From assembly GCA_020634755.1 (NCBI GenBank), contig JACKBC010000015.1, forward strand, positions 62,001 through 126,000: a DNA stretch of 64,000 bases. Reading direction: 5' to 3'. Below, one piece after another: positions 63,384 through 64,000 of the stretch. Source of the stretch: Caldilineaceae bacterium (GTDB taxonomy: Bacteria; Chloroflexota; Anaerolineae; Caldilineales; Caldilineaceae). A model generated the notes under the pieces. That model made no database searches. It saw only the letters and a program-made list of their open reading frames with translations, and was not told the DNA's origin. The position numbers and the translations under genes were made by a program. The first letter of the stretch is position 1, and every line of letters starts with the position of its first letter.

Positions 63384-64000
63384 TCACCTCTCGCTATCCA
63401 GCGACTCATCCAGCATAAAATTACTCTCGCGCACGCGCTCATAAATCTGGCGCGCGCGGGTCAACACGTTGGCCAAGGTGTCCATGCGCTCGGCCAGGTC
63501 GGCTTCGCTCTCGCTCGATTCCCAGGCCTGGCGCAGCAGATCTTCAAACGATTTGGCGCCTTCCAGATTGCCCAAAATCAGATCCAGCTCGCCAATGACC
63601 AGCTCAAACATGCGGATTTTGCGCGCCAGCAGCTCAATAATGTGCGCCTCAATGGTCTCATTGCAGCTCAAGTTGAAGATGGTCACGTCGTGCTGCTGGC
63701 CCAGCCGATGCAGACGGCCAATGCGCTGCTCCACGCGCATTGGGTTCCAGGGCAGGTCGTAGTTGATGAGCTGATGGCAAAACTGCAAGTTGCGCCCCTC
63801 GGCGCCGCTTTCGGTGCTCACCATGACGCGCACGCCACCGCCCTCGGCCGCCTCATCCCCCCGAAACGTGGCTACCGCCGCTTCTTTCTGCTGAATATTC
63901 ATACCGCCGTGGAAGCCAATGGCGTCGATCCCCCATTGGCGCAGCTGCTCGACCACTGTTTCCAGCGTGCGCCGATATTCGGTAAAGATGAGAAACTTGC
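63384..64000 (-). CDS. SNF2-type DNA/RNA helicase, C-terminal part only
   Basis: The reverse strand enters at the window edge with FLIFTEYRRTLETVVEQL and ends at 63384. The helicase C motifs are present: MVSTESGAEGRNLQFCHQLI (motif V region) and INYDLPWNPMRVEQRIGRLH (motif VI, QRxGRxxR). They are followed by ARKIRMFELVIGELDLILG, typical of RapA/HepA-like proteins, and an acidic tail. About 205 residues are visible. The upstream part lies outside the window. Confidence 0.9.
   Translation of the reverse strand, partial: KFLIFTEYRRTLETVVEQLRQWGIDAIGFHGGMNIQQKEAAVATFRGDEAAEGGGVRVMVSTESGAEGRNLQFCHQLINYDLPWNPMRVEQRIGRLHRLGQQHDVTIFNLSCNETIEAHIIELLARKIRMFELVIGELDLILGNLEGAKSFEDLLRQAWESSESEADLAERMDTLANVLTRARQIYERVRESNFMLDESLDSER

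Overview
The window is a moderately GC-rich bacterial chromosome segment with normal operons, ordinary SD sites and sigma70-like promoters. The gene set suggests a Chloroflexota bacterium of the Anaerolineae/Caldilineae type. The reasons are a C5-type, coproporphyrin-dependent heme pathway, Thr/Pro-rich secreted proteins, an Excalibur-domain protein, a DUF1616 membrane protein, large surface-glycan gene sets and many small hairpin repeats between genes. The phylum call is inference; no rRNA gene is present.

Region 1 (1-17.2 kb) is mainly a heme factory on the + strand: hemQ/chdC, hemH/cpfC, hemA, hemC, hemD, hemB, hemE, hemY/cgoX and hemL. Together they cover every step from glutamyl-tRNA to heme by the coproporphyrin route. 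Between them sit a lone aconitase-X small subunit, a response regulator, a broken SRPBCC-like gene, a methyltransferase, a beta-carbonic anhydrase, a VapBC-type toxin-antitoxin pair and an unfamiliar PepSY-like/C39-like pair. cgoX carries an in-frame array of seven 36-bp units.

Region 2 (17.5-34 kb) is read on the - strand. It holds a GT1 glycosyltransferase, a cytochrome c/propeller lipoprotein, and the translation-linked set nusA, ylxR, infB, rbfA, nrnA, truB, ribF. These are followed by an operon of GAF histidine kinase, tgt and a PstS-like lipoprotein.

Region 3 (about 34.3-40.9 kb) has no intact gene. Remnants of malQ, a membrane protein, gmk, an ECF sigma factor and two unrecognised genes can be read on the - strand only by hopping frame. 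Because gmk is normally essential and the residues between the breaks are well conserved, dense indel errors in the assembly are as likely as true gene decay.

Region 4 (41-46.5 kb) has a Nudix hydrolase, a MarR regulator and leuS, with several perfect palindromes.

Region 5 (46.4-62 kb) is a surface-polysaccharide locus on the + strand. It holds an Excalibur protein, GT2, GT2, GT4, a Wzx-type flippase fused to a very large extracellular calcium-loop domain, a multi-pass membrane protein, GT2, GT4, DUF1616 and a CPBP protease with a secreted tail. A small two-helix protein, a coiled-coil protein and a partial SNF2-type helicase close the window.

At least five families of short hairpin or terminal-inverted-repeat elements (named R1-R5 here) are scattered through the intergenic spaces. 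One R3 copy is nested inside an R2 copy.
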